From contig CANMAW010000004.1 in the NCBI GenBank assembly GCA_947495915.1, positions 347,482-411,481 on the forward strand: a stretch of DNA of 64,000 bases, read 5' to 3'. This DNA comes from Maribacter algarum (ex Lu et al. 2025) (nom. illeg.). Lineage in GTDB: Bacteria; Bacteroidota; Bacteroidia; Flavobacteriales; Flavobacteriaceae. The notes beneath the pieces are model-generated. The model was not told the DNA's origin. It saw only the letters and a program-made list of their open reading frames with translations, and searched no databases. Positions 55,910 through 64,000 of the stretch are shown one piece after another (within the stretch, counting starts at the first letter, position 1; each line of letters begins with the position of its first letter). Made by a program: the position numbers and the translations under genes.

Positions 55910-57301
55910 ATGAGAAAATTATTAATTTTTATCGTCACTTTTTTCTGTACATTATTTATGCATAGCCAAGATATAACTGGTGAGTGGAATGGTATGCTCG
56001 AGGCCATGCAACTTCGTATCGTAATTCATATTGAAAATTTAGAAAAGACATATCAGGCAACCTTAGATAGTCCAGATCAAGGAGCCACCGGAATACCTGT
56101 AACCGAAACTATCTTTGAAAATAACGAACTCCGGTTGACCATGGAGAATTTAAATGCCTCCTTTTCTGGAACATATGACGACGAAAAAATATCAGGAACT
56201 TTTACTCAAAACGGATTTGAGATTCCATTAATTCTTCAACGTGATGCCATCGAAAAAATAACTAAAAATCGTCCGCAAGAACCCAGCAAACCTTATCCTT
56301 ACACCTCTGATGAAATCACGTTTCAAAACACCGAAGCTAATATTACTCTAGCCGGCACACTAACGCTACCAAAAAGTGGAGATATTCACCCAGCAGTAAT
56401 TTTGATTTCTGGTAGCGGACCACAAGACCGCGATGAAACTTTCTCAGATCACAAACCATTTTTAGTACTTTCAGATTACCTAACCAAACGAGGTATTGCT
56501 GTATTGCGATTTGATGATCGAGGGTATGGAAAATCAACTGGTGATTTTGGTGCTGCAACATCAGCTGATTTTGCTACTGATGTAGCAAGTGCAGTTACTT
56601 TTCTGCAGTCTAGAACCGACATTGATAACTCAAAAATTGGACTCGTAGGACACAGTGAAGGTGGGATTATCGCACCCATGGTTGCCTCTAATTCAAATGA
56701 AGTTGCCTTTATTGTCCTATTAGCTGGCACTGGTCTAAGAGGTGACAAATTACTTTTAAAACAGCAACAATTAATCGGGTCTGCCATGGGCATGTCAAAT
56801 AAACAATTAACTAATAACCAAGAAATTAGCACAGAAGCTTTTCAATTGATAATAGCTTCAACTGATTCAGAATCTTTGAAAACTGATTTAAAGGAAAGTT
56901 TAACTTCATCAATAGCTGCGATACCTGATAATGAATTACCACTAGGCGTTACTAAAAGCGAAAAAAGTATCGCCAACTTAGTCAATCAACTCGCTTCACC
57001 TTGGATGACTTATTTTATAAAACATGATCCTGCTATGGTTTTGGAAAATGTAAAATGTCCTATCCTGGCAGTTAATGGAGAAAAAGATTTACAAGTACCA
57101 TCTGAGAACCTCAATTCAATTAAACAAGCAGCGCTTAAGGGAGGCAACAAACGGGTTACCACTGTTGCTTTTCCGAATCTAAATCACCTTTTTCAAGAAT
57201 GCGAAACAGGAGCACCGACGGAATATTCAATCATTGAGCAAACTTTTGCCCCAATTGCCTTAGAAACTGTTACGGAATGGATTTTAGAGCATACCCGTTA
57301 A
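55910..57301 (+). CDS. secreted alpha/beta hydrolase
   Basis: 463-residue exported hydrolase. Signal peptide 'MRKLLIFIVTFFCTLFMHSQ', an N-terminal beta domain of about 100 residues ('ITGEWNGMLEAMQLRIVIHI'-type, like the lipid-binding domain before many Bacteroidota serine hydrolases), then the alpha/beta hydrolase with oxyanion 'LISGSGPQDRDE', nucleophile 'GLVGHSEGGIIAP' (Ser about 249), Asp in 'NGEKDLQVP' and His in 'PNLNHLFQE'. Triad complete. Probably an esterase or peptidase of the periplasm; substrate unknown. Confidence 0.93.
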   Translation: MRKLLIFIVTFFCTLFMHSQDITGEWNGMLEAMQLRIVIHIENLEKTYQATLDSPDQGATGIPVTETIFENNELRLTMENLNASFSGTYDDEKISGTFTQNGFEIPLILQRDAIEKITKNRPQEPSKPYPYTSDEITFQNTEANITLAGTLTLPKSGDIHPAVILISGSGPQDRDETFSDHKPFLVLSDYLTKRGIAVLRFDDRGYGKSTGDFGAATSADFATDVASAVTFLQSRTDIDNSKIGLVGHSEGGIIAPMVASNSNEVAFIVLLAGTGLRGDKLLLKQQQLIGSAMGMSNKQLTNNQEISTEAFQLIIASTDSESLKTDLKESLTSSIAAIPDNELPLGVTKSEKSIANLVNQLASPWMTYFIKHDPAMVLENVKCPILAVNGEKDLQVPSENLNSIKQAALKGGNKRVTTVAFPNLNHLFQECETGAPTEYSIIEQTFAPIALETVTEWILEHTR

Positions 57302-57323
57302 TCATTACAAAACTATTTGATAC

Positions 57324-57355
57324 AAAAAACCCTGATGAAATTCATCAGGGTTTTT
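57324..57355. terminator. bidirectional terminator between the hydrolase and rpsA genes
   Basis: CCCTGATGA (57330-57338) pairs with TCATCAGGG (57342-57350), flanked by an A-run and a T-run, between two convergent genes. Confidence 0.9.
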
Positions 57356-57376
57356 AATTTTAGAATGAACTGCCGA

Positions 57377-59227
57377 CTATTTTTTACCAGCTTCCATCTT
57401 ATCTTTCAACGCTTGTAACGCTTCGTTAGCATCACCAAGTGTTGGTTTTGCTTCATCAGCACTAGCGGCCTGTCTTTTAACAGCAGCTTTTACATTACGT
57501 TTCTCTTCTTCTCTAAAGATAGCAGTGTGACTTGCAACAACTCGTTTGAAATCTTTATTGAATTCAATTATTTTGAATTGCGCTTCTTCACCTTTACCTA
57601 ATTTGTTACCATCTTCTTTCTCTAAATGACGTTGCGGTACGAATGCCGTAATATCATCATTGAAATCAATAGTAGCACCTTTATCAACGATATCAGTAAT
57701 TGATGCAGTATGCACTGTATCTAAACCAAATTCTTTTTCGTATTTATCCCAAGGATTTTCAGTTGTTTGCTTGTGACCTAAACTTAATTTACGTCCTTCA
57801 ACATCTAACTCTAATACCTCTATTTCTAAAGTGTCACCAACAGCAACAAATTCAGATGGGTGCTTAATTTTCTTAGTCCAAGATAAATCAGAGATATAAA
57901 TCAATCCGTCAATACCTTCTTCTAATTCAACAAATACTCCAAAGTTCGTAAAGTTTCTTACGATACCTTTATGCTTAGAACCTACTGGGTATTTCGTAGT
58001 AATATCCGTCCAAGGGTCTGGAGTCATTTGTTTGATACCAAGAGACATCTTACGATCTTCTCTATCTAAAGTCAATACTACTGCCTCTACTTCATCACCT
58101 ACTTTTACGAAATCTTGTGCAGAACGTAAGTGTGTAGACCATGACATTTCAGAAACATGAATCAATCCTTCAACACCTTCAACAACTTCAATGAAAGCAC
58201 CGTAGTCAGCAATAACTACAACTTTACCTTTCACTTTGTCACCAATTTTGATGTCTTCAGATAAAGCATCCCAAGGGTGCTTCTCTAATTGTTTTAATCC
58301 TAATTGGATTCTTGATTTGTTTTCATCAAAATCAAGAATTACAACATTCAATTTCTGATCTAGTTCAACAACCTCATTCGGGTGGTTGATTCTACTCCAA
58401 GAAAGATCAGTAATATGTACCAATCCATCAACACCACCTAAATCGATAAACACACCGTACGAAGTAATGTTTTTAACAACACCTTCAAGTACTTGACCTT
58501 TTTCAAGCTGGCTAATGATTTCCTTTTTCTGTTCTTCAATATCAGCTTCAATAAGCGCTTTATGAGAAACAACAACGTTTTTAAATTCGTGATTAATTTT
58601 AACCACTTTGAATTCCATTGTTTTATTTACGTATTGATCGTAATCGCGAATAGGCTTCACATCAATCTGTGAACCTGGTAAGAATGCTTCGATTCCGAAA
58701 ACATCTACAATCATTCCACCTTTTGTTCTACACTTAACGAAACCACTAACAACTTCTTCATTGTCATGGGCAGCATTTACTCTATCCCAAGCCATGATAG
58801 TTCTGGCCTTTCTATGAGATAATACTAATTGACCACTTTTATCTTCTCTAATATCAATTAATACTTCAACCTTATCTCCAACTTTTAAGTCGGGGTTATA
58901 ACGAAATTCATTCAACGAAATAACACCTTCAGATTTAGCATTAATATCAATAATAGCTTCACGATCAGTGATATAAACCACTGTACCTTCAACTACTTCT
59001 TCATCAGCAGTATCGACAAAGTTTTCTGCTACCAATTTTTCAAACTCTTCTAATTTAGAATCATCAACACGCTCAATACCTTGCTCGTATTTATCCCAAT
59101 TAAAGTTGTCTAAAAATTCTTTTGGATCTTGAACAGGAACCTGCTCTTTTGTTTCTTGAACTGCAGCTGCAGTTTCTTCAGTTGCTTCAGTAGTTTCTTC
59201 TACCTGTGCTTTTTTTTCTTCAGCCAT
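57377..59227 (-). CDS. rpsA: 30S ribosomal protein S1
   Basis: 616-residue S1 protein that helps mRNA bind the 30S subunit. Six S1 (OB-fold) repeats are seen, starting near 'VEGTVVYITDREAIIDI', 'VSGFVKCRTKGGMIVDV', 'LEGVVKNITSYGVFIDL', 'VKGKVVVIADYGAFIEV', 'HKGIVRNFTNFGVFVEL' and 'HTASITDIVDKGATIDF'. An acidic, low-complexity N-terminal extension (about 1-45) precedes them, a Bacteroidota trait. It is preceded by a leader of about 110 bases with a hairpin. Confidence 0.97.
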   Translation of the reverse strand: MAEEKKAQVEETTEATEETAAAVQETKEQVPVQDPKEFLDNFNWDKYEQGIERVDDSKLEEFEKLVAENFVDTADEEVVEGTVVYITDREAIIDINAKSEGVISLNEFRYNPDLKVGDKVEVLIDIREDKSGQLVLSHRKARTIMAWDRVNAAHDNEEVVSGFVKCRTKGGMIVDVFGIEAFLPGSQIDVKPIRDYDQYVNKTMEFKVVKINHEFKNVVVSHKALIEADIEEQKKEIISQLEKGQVLEGVVKNITSYGVFIDLGGVDGLVHITDLSWSRINHPNEVVELDQKLNVVILDFDENKSRIQLGLKQLEKHPWDALSEDIKIGDKVKGKVVVIADYGAFIEVVEGVEGLIHVSEMSWSTHLRSAQDFVKVGDEVEAVVLTLDREDRKMSLGIKQMTPDPWTDITTKYPVGSKHKGIVRNFTNFGVFVELEEGIDGLIYISDLSWTKKIKHPSEFVAVGDTLEIEVLELDVEGRKLSLGHKQTTENPWDKYEKEFGLDTVHTASITDIVDKGATIDFNDDITAFVPQRHLEKEDGNKLGKGEEAQFKIIEFNKDFKRVVASHTAIFREEEKRNVKAAVKRQAASADEAKPTLGDANEALQALKDKMEAGKK

Positions 59228-59303
59228 TCTAGCTAAAATATTTGTATTCTACATCGATACAAGAGCTAAACGATACGTGTAGAAGCGTTTATATTTTTTC
59301 TTT

Positions 59304-59341
59304 GCCCTTTTTTCCTCTTGAATTTTTCGCCAAAAAAGGGC
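59304..59341 (-). promoter_or_regulatory. 5' leader hairpin of rpsA mRNA
   Basis: GCCCTTTTTT (59304-59313) and AAAAAAGGGC (59332-59341) are perfect inverted repeats with an 18-base loop. The -7 box at 59344-59351 places the transcript start within a few bases of the outer arm, so the mRNA would begin with this stem-loop. A role in S1 autoregulation or mRNA stability is inference. Confidence 0.5.
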
Positions 59342-59343
59342 TG

Positions 59344-59351
59344 CAAAAATA
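59344..59351 (-). promoter_or_regulatory. -7 box of rpsA
   Basis: TATTTTTG on the minus strand (59351 down to 59344) matches TAnnTTTG and implies a leader of about 110 bases before the rpsA ATG at 59227. Confidence 0.55.
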
Positions 59352-59488
59352 AGTATTTTATTTAACTAAACCTACTTTATATATAAGTTGCGTAATACTT
59401 AGTAGTAGAAATATACATAATTACTCAAAAAGTACTGCAAATAGTATTATATTAGACTTTGAAATATTAACCGTTTAAATTATTATAC

Positions 59489-59869
59489 ATGAGCGTTAAA
59501 GCAAAGTATCAAGGAGTTTTGAACCTTGGTGAGCAATTAGGAATTAAAGATGGAAACGTAACCGAAGAAGGTGGCGTTCTTAAAATAAAAGGAGAGGCCA
59601 ATACACCGTACGAAAAGAATTTACTTTGGGATAAAATTAAAGAATTAGGTGGTGAAAATGCTTCTGACATTAAGGCTAACATAACTGTAGCAGATGATTC
59701 TGTATATCACAGACATACTGTAGCTAGTGGAGAATCTTTAAGTAAAATTGCAAAACACTACTATGGTGACCCAATGAAATACAAGCAAATTTTTGAAGCC
59801 AACACCAATATTCTTAAAAATCCGGATGTAATTCATCCTGATCAAGTATTGGTAATTCCAAATGCTTAA
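59489..59869 (+). CDS. lysM: BON/LysM peptidoglycan- or K+-binding protein (Kbp family)
   Basis: 126-residue protein with a BON-like N-terminal domain (about 1-65) and a C-terminal LysM domain (about 72-124, 'HTVASGESLSKIAKHYYGD' through 'VIHPDQVLVIPNA'). E. coli Kbp/YgaU has the same architecture and length and is a cytoplasmic potassium sensor; LysM otherwise binds peptidoglycan. No signal peptide is present here, which fits the Kbp type. Independent unit with its own terminator. Confidence 0.93.
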   Translation: MSVKAKYQGVLNLGEQLGIKDGNVTEEGGVLKIKGEANTPYEKNLLWDKIKELGGENASDIKANITVADDSVYHRHTVASGESLSKIAKHYYGDPMKYKQIFEANTNILKNPDVIHPDQVLVIPNA

Positions 59870-59884
59870 TATCATTTAAAAAGT

Positions 59885-59920
59885 AAAAAGCCGTTGTTCA
59901 AATGACCAACGGCTTTTTTT
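59885..59920. terminator. terminator between lysM and cmk
   Basis: AAAAAGCCGTTG on the left and CAACGGCTTTTTTT on the right form a stem with one internal T-C mismatch; runs on both sides allow use by the two convergent genes. Confidence 0.88.
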
Positions 59921-59932
59921 ATGTCTTCTAAT

Positions 59933-60631
59933 TTATTTCTGTTTAGCGATGACACGCTGTGCATAACCGTACATACGTTCAAACTGTTCTTCTAAACCCA
60001 TATCAGAATTGTCAAATTCAATCGCGTCATCAGCTTTTCTTAGAGGAGACTCTTTACGTGTAGAGTCAATATGATCACGACTTTGTACATTAACTAAAAC
60101 ATCTTCATACTTTACATCTTCTCCTTTATCTAATAGTTCTTTATACCTTCGATAGGCCCTTTTCTCTGGCGATGCCGTCATAAAAATTTTCAATTCCGCA
60201 TTCGGAAAAACAACAGTCCCGATATCGCGACCGTCCATAACAACCCCTTTATTTTCACCCATCCCCTTCTGAATATCAACAAGTTTTTCTCGAACCTCTT
60301 TAATCACCGCAACCGGACTCACCAATTTTGATACTTCTAAAGTTCGAATTTGTTTTTCTACATTTTCACCATTCAGATACATTTCGGCATATCCTAAAAC
60401 ACTATTTGGCTGAAAATCTAAATGAATTTCAGGTAGTTTTGCCACCAATCCTGCTACATTCAGCACTTCATTATCAGAAGTGAACTCATTTTTCATTGCA
60501 AATAATGTCACTGCACGATACATGGCACCGGTATCAACATAAACATAATTCAGGGCCTTTGCCAATTGTTTGGCAATGGTACTTTTTCCTGTTGAGGAAT
60601 AACCGTCAATAGCAATGGTGATTTTTTGCAT
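59933..60631 (-). CDS. cmk: cytidylate kinase
   Basis: 232-residue (d)CMP kinase. P-loop 'AIDGYSSTGKSTIAKQL', 'YVDTGAMYRAVTL', 'VMDGRDIGTVVFPNA' and 'RDHIDSTRKESPL' are all intact. ATG 60631 gives the standard 'MQKITIAIDGYSS'; an upstream ATG at 60664 would add 11 residues of unusual 'MKRAFSYYFWF' and is less likely. It lies 58 bases after lon on the same strand. Confidence 0.96.
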   Translation of the reverse strand: MQKITIAIDGYSSTGKSTIAKQLAKALNYVYVDTGAMYRAVTLFAMKNEFTSDNEVLNVAGLVAKLPEIHLDFQPNSVLGYAEMYLNGENVEKQIRTLEVSKLVSPVAVIKEVREKLVDIQKGMGENKGVVMDGRDIGTVVFPNAELKIFMTASPEKRAYRRYKELLDKGEDVKYEDVLVNVQSRDHIDSTRKESPLRKADDAIEFDNSDMGLEEQFERMYGYAQRVIAKQK

Positions 60632-60689
60632 GAACCAAAAATAATAAGAAAAAGCTCGCTTCATTAAAGAAGTGAGCTTCTATTTACGA

Positions 60690-63140
60690 TTAAAGTTTTT
60701 TGGCGTTTTTCACTTTCTGACTTGTAACGGCAATATCAACCACCTCATGCATGTCAGTCACATAATGAAAGGTCAAACCTTTAAGGTAATCTTGTTTAAT
60801 TTCAAGAATGTCTCTCTCATTTTCTTTGCAAAGTACAATCTCTTTAATCTTTGCTCGTTTTGCCGCAAGAATTTTTTCTTTAATTCCACCTACAGGAAGC
60901 ACTTTACCTCGTAAAGTAATTTCACCGGTCATTGCCAAACTCTTTTTTACTTTTTTCTGAGTGTACAACGAAACCAACGAAGTAAGCATAGTAATACCAG
61001 CACTAGGACCGTCTTTAGGCGTTGCTCCTTCAGGCACATGAATATGAACATTATATTTTTCAAATACTTCTTGTGCAATTCCGAAGCGATCTGCATTAGA
61101 CTTTATATATTCTAAGGCAATGGTAGCTGATTCTTTCATCACTTTGCCAAGGTTTCCTGTTATATTTAAAGACCCTTTTCCTTTTGATAAAATAGACTCT
61201 ATAAATAAAATATCCCCCCCAACACTTGTCCATGCCAAACCAGTTACTACTCCAGCTACATCGTTATTTTCATATTTATCACGTAACATACGAGCCGGAC
61301 CCAGAATCTTTTCTACATCATCAGCGGATACTTTAATATCATATTCCTCTTCAATTGCAATTGACTTTGCAGCATAACGTACCATTTTAGCTATTTGCTT
61401 TTCTAAAGAACGAACTCCAGATTCTCTGGTATATCCTTCTACAATTTTTTCTAATTGCGGTTTTCCAATTTTCAAATCTTTCACTGTTAAACCGTGTTCT
61501 TTCAATTGCTTTGGAAGAAGGTGTTTTCTAGCAATTTCTACCTTCTCTTCGATGGTATAGCCAGTAACATTAATAATTTCCATACGATCGCGAAGTGCCG
61601 GCTGAATACTTCCGAGGTTATTTGCTGTGGCAATAAACATCACTTTAGAAAGATCATATCCCATTTCTAAGAAGTTATCATAAAACTCACTATTTTGCTC
61701 AGGATCAAGAACTTCTAACATTGCAGATGACGGGTCACCTTGATGACTGTTTGACAATTTATCAATCTCATCTAAGATAAAGACCGGGTTTGATTTACCA
61801 GCCTTTTTAAGACTTTGAATAATACGACCAGGCATTGCCCCAATATAGGTTTTACGATGCCCACGTATTTCAGCCTCATCTCGTAATCCTCCTAACGAAA
61901 TACGAACATATTCTCTACCTAAAGCTTCTGCAACAGATTTTCCAAGGGAGGTTTTTCCGACTCCAGGAGGTCCGTATAAACACAAAATCGGAGATTTCAT
62001 ATCATTCCGCAGTTTTAAAACGGCTAAGTATTCAATAATTCTCTTCTTGACATCTTCCAATCCATAATGGTCTCTATCAAGAATTTTTTCTGCTCGTTTT
62101 AAATCAAATTTATCCTTTGAAAATTCATTCCATGGCAAATCTAAAAAGAGATCAAGATAATTTCTCTGGATGCTGTACTCGGCTACCTGAGGATTCATAC
62201 GCTGCATTTTCGCTAATTCTTTATCAAAATGCTCTCCTACCTTTTCGTCCCATTTCTTCTTTTTGGCTCGAGCTCGCATTTCTTGAATCTCTTCATCATA
62301 AGAAACACCACCCAATTCTTCTTGAATGGTTTTCATTTGTTGGTGCAAGAAATATTCCCTTTGCTGCTGATCCATATCAGTACGCACTTTAGACTGAATG
62401 TCATTTTTTAATTCCAGTTTTTGAAATTCAACATTCATGTACTTTAAAGTTGCTAATGCACGCTCTTGAAGATCACCAATTTCTAATAACGCCTGCTTAT
62501 CTTTTACATCTAAATTTAGATTTGATGAAACAAAATTTATTAAGAATGAGTTACTCTGAATATTTTTAATGGCAAAAGAAGCTTCTGAAGGAATATTCGG
62601 ATTATTCCGAATGATTCGCAATGACAGTTCTTTAATTGATTCAATTATTGCTAAAAACTCTCCATCATCAGCTGATGGTCTTTTCTCTTTTGTTTCTCTA
62701 ACAGTGGCAGTGATATAAGGATCTTTAGTGAGTACTTCTGCGATTTCAAACCGTTTTTTACCTTGAATAATAACTGTGGTATTACCATCAGGCATTTTTA
62801 GCACTCGTAAAATTTTAGCAACGGTACCAAGGGTATTGATATCCTTAACATCAGGGTTTTCAGTCTCTTCATCTTTTTGAGATACTACCCCGATAACCTT
62901 ATTTCCATTATTGGCGTCTTTTATCAAGTTAATTGATTTATCACGCCCAGCAGTAATAGGAATGACCACACCAGGAAATAAAACCGTATTTCTTAATGGT
63001 AGTATAGGTAGAGTTTCAGGCAGTTGCTCATTATTCATTTCTTCTTCATCTTCTGGCGTTAACAAAGGAATTAACTCAGCATCTTGCTCGATAGAATGTA
63101 AAGACATATTGTCAAAATTTGAAAATTTAGAATTTCCCAT
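60690..63140 (-). CDS. lon: ATP-dependent protease La (Lon)
   Basis: 816-residue Lon. N-terminal LonN domain ('[19 protein letters not shown]', about 45-250), coiled region, AAA+ module with Walker A '[14 protein letters not shown]' (about 388-401) and '[11 protein letters not shown]', and a C-terminal serine protease domain with the Ser-Lys dyad: Ser in '[11 protein letters not shown]' (about 712) and Lys in '[13 protein letters not shown]' (about 756). All active-site residues are present. It degrades misfolded and regulatory proteins. Start ATG 63140 ('[12 protein letters not shown]'). Confidence 0.97.
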   Translation of the reverse strand: MGNSKFSNFDNMSLHSIEQDAELIPLLTPEDEEEMNNEQLPETLPILPLRNTVLFPGVVIPITAGRDKSINLIKDANNGNKVIGVVSQKDEETENPDVKDINTLGTVAKILRVLKMPDGNTTVIIQGKKRFEIAEVLTKDPYITATVRETKEKRPSADDGEFLAIIESIKELSLRIIRNNPNIPSEASFAIKNIQSNSFLINFVSSNLNLDVKDKQALLEIGDLQERALATLKYMNVEFQKLELKNDIQSKVRTDMDQQQREYFLHQQMKTIQEELGGVSYDEEIQEMRARAKKKKWDEKVGEHFDKELAKMQRMNPQVAEYSIQRNYLDLFLDLPWNEFSKDKFDLKRAEKILDRDHYGLEDVKKRIIEYLAVLKLRNDMKSPILCLYGPPGVGKTSLGKSVAEALGREYVRISLGGLRDEAEIRGHRKTYIGAMPGRIIQSLKKAGKSNPVFILDEIDKLSNSHQGDPSSAMLEVLDPEQNSEFYDNFLEMGYDLSKVMFIATANNLGSIQPALRDRMEIINVTGYTIEEKVEIARKHLLPKQLKEHGLTVKDLKIGKPQLEKIVEGYTRESGVRSLEKQIAKMVRYAAKSIAIEEEYDIKVSADDVEKILGPARMLRDKYENNDVAGVVTGLAWTSVGGDILFIESILSKGKGSLNITGNLGKVMKESATIALEYIKSNADRFGIAQEVFEKYNVHIHVPEGATPKDGPSAGITMLTSLVSLYTQKKVKKSLAMTGEITLRGKVLPVGGIKEKILAAKRAKIKEIVLCKENERDILEIKQDYLKGLTFHYVTDMHEVVDIAVTSQKVKNAKKL

Positions 63141-63321
63141 ATATTTATTTCGGTCATTCTGTCATAAATATGTTTCGAATGACTATTAAAATTTTAGTAA
63201 ATCGTTTACGAAAAGACCTAATATCAAGGTTTTACATTAAAAACAACTTTTCAATATACCCATTTAAGACAATTGTTGTGCCATTGATTACAAAGGTTTT
63301 CAAAATTCACTTATCAAAAAC

Positions 63322-63350
63322 AGAAAAGCCCCTGATATAGGAGCTTTATC
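63322..63350 (-). terminator. terminator of the third T9SS cargo gene
   Basis: AAAGC-C-CCT and AGG-A-GCTTT (63325-63347) pair with one C-A mismatch around a five-base loop; T-rich sequence follows on the minus strand. Confidence 0.6.
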
Positions 63351-63370
63351 TTGTTATAATATCTTGTTTA

Positions 63371-64000
63371 CTAATTTTTAATTAGTTTTTGAGAATGCTC
63401 GGTGCCATTTTTTAGCTTGATATAAACCTGATAAACTCCTTTGGCTAAATGCTCTATATCTAAAGTTAGAGGGTTTTGAATTTCTGATGTAATCTCAAAT
63501 GTTTTATGTAATACTTGCCTTCCATTAATATCATATAAATATAATTCGTCAATACTACCAATTTCAGAAAGCTCAATTTTCATCAGTTTTGAGGCCGGAT
63601 TTGGAATTAATCTAAATGTAAACTCATCAATTTCTGTTTGAAAATCTGAATTAACATAGGCTTTAAAACTAGTAGAACTGTTATCAATCAAACAACCCAT
63701 AACTTGGACTTCGGCCATGTGTAGTATTCCAAAATCAGAAAGTTGAATTTTAATAAATCTCCCTTCAATATTGAAAACAATATTTTCTTGATTTTCTGCC
63801 TCCTCCTCGAAAAAATGCTTAGCTATTTCAGGATTATTTTGTAAATCTTCTAAAGTAGCTTCATTATCAAACGGAACATCAGAAACAAAAACATAAAAGT
63901 TACTTAATCGAGATTGATTGGAGTCACTTCGATTGAATATTACTATTTCATTAATAGCATGATCAGCTCCTAAATCTATCTCCCACCACGGGCGGTTCTC
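63371..64000 (-). CDS. secreted discoidin-domain protein with T9SS sorting domain, 3' part only
   Basis: The last 209 codons of a gene that enters from the right edge; the frame is open to base 64000. The visible part begins inside an F5/8-type C (discoidin/fucolectin) domain: 'RPWWEIDLGADHAINEIVIF', 'LSNFYVFVSDVPF' and 'GRFIKIQLSDFGILHMAEV' are its standard core strands. The protein ends with a type A T9SS sorting domain ('LIPNPASKLMKIEL', 'GVYQVYIKL'). Carbohydrate binding by the discoidin domain is typical. A Met at 63718 lies inside the domain and is not the start. N-terminal domains, possibly catalytic, are outside the window. Confidence 0.9.
   Translation of the reverse strand, partial: ENRPWWEIDLGADHAINEIVIFNRSDSNQSRLSNFYVFVSDVPFDNEATLEDLQNNPEIAKHFFEEEAENQENIVFNIEGRFIKIQLSDFGILHMAEVQVMGCLIDNSSTSFKAYVNSDFQTEIDEFTFRLIPNPASKLMKIELSEIGSIDELYLYDINGRQVLHKTFEITSEIQNPLTLDIEHLAKGVYQVYIKLKNGTEHSQKLIKN

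Noticed and set aside
63371..63718. Separate 115-residue gene starting at Met 63718
   Set aside because: The frame continues upstream without a stop through recognisable discoidin-domain strands to the window edge, so this Met is internal.
1..64000. Mobile elements, prophage, tRNA or rRNA genes
   Set aside because: No transposase, integrase, phage structural gene, terminal inverted repeat, tRNA cloverleaf or rRNA sequence was recognised on either strand.

Overview
The window is chromosomal DNA from a member of the Bacteroidota, most likely a marine Flavobacteriaceae. The support is low GC content, the lineage promoter form (TTTG, 19 bases, TAnnTTTG), almost no Shine-Dalgarno signals with several obligatory TTG/GTG starts, three proteins with C-terminal type IX secretion (T9SS) sorting domains, and core genes of flavobacterial type (zinc-less DnaX, ClpC, S1, Lon, DUF3822 next to rsmD). 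The genus cannot be fixed from sequence reading alone. I see no mobile element, prophage, CRISPR array, rRNA or tRNA.

Layout. 1-2.9 kb: 5' part of a 7TM-HD phosphohydrolase gene, then a divergent thiolase and an NlpC/P60-fold protein that has lost its catalytic cysteine. 2.9-10.2 kb: TPR protein and gyrA on the minus strand, clpC and a small orphan on the plus strand. 10.3-21.1 kb: nnr, then a threonine operon (thr leader peptide, thrA, thrB, thrC), then gcvT-glsA-SDR-pterin dehydratase and yebC. 21.1-29 kb: two large secreted T9SS cargo proteins, one with malectin and kelch domains, the other with a lamin-tail domain, HYR domains and three copies of a repeat unit. 29.2-35 kb: an envelope cluster (acyltransferase, kdnB, HAD phosphatase, kdsB) suggesting 8-amino-Kdo lipid A core sugar, a DUF4126 protein and a RecD-like helicase. 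35-42 kb: membrane protein, DUF3822, rsmD, amidohydrolase lipoprotein, pseudouridine synthase, RNase P RNA (minus strand) and dnaX.

42-48.9 kb holds the most interesting system: a complete, tightly packed eboA-B-C-D-E-F operon in canonical order, driven from a promoter divergent to miaE. The ebo genes are known from cyanobacteria, eustigmatophyte plastids and scattered bacteria, but their product is not established. The set of enzymes (UbiA prenyltransferase, sugar-phosphate cyclase, TIM-barrel isomerase, TatD-like hydrolase, alkaline-phosphatase-superfamily protein) suggests synthesis and processing of a small prenylated compound.

49.6-64 kb is housekeeping: ppk1-sixA, pdxH, a STAS-like protein with rnz, pyrR-pyrB, a secreted alpha/beta hydrolase, rpsA with a hairpin leader, a LysM protein, cmk, lon, and the 3' part of a third T9SS cargo protein with a discoidin-type domain.

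Regulatory signals that can be read directly are the threonine leader peptide, eight hairpin terminators, -7 boxes ahead of many operons and the RNase P promoter.
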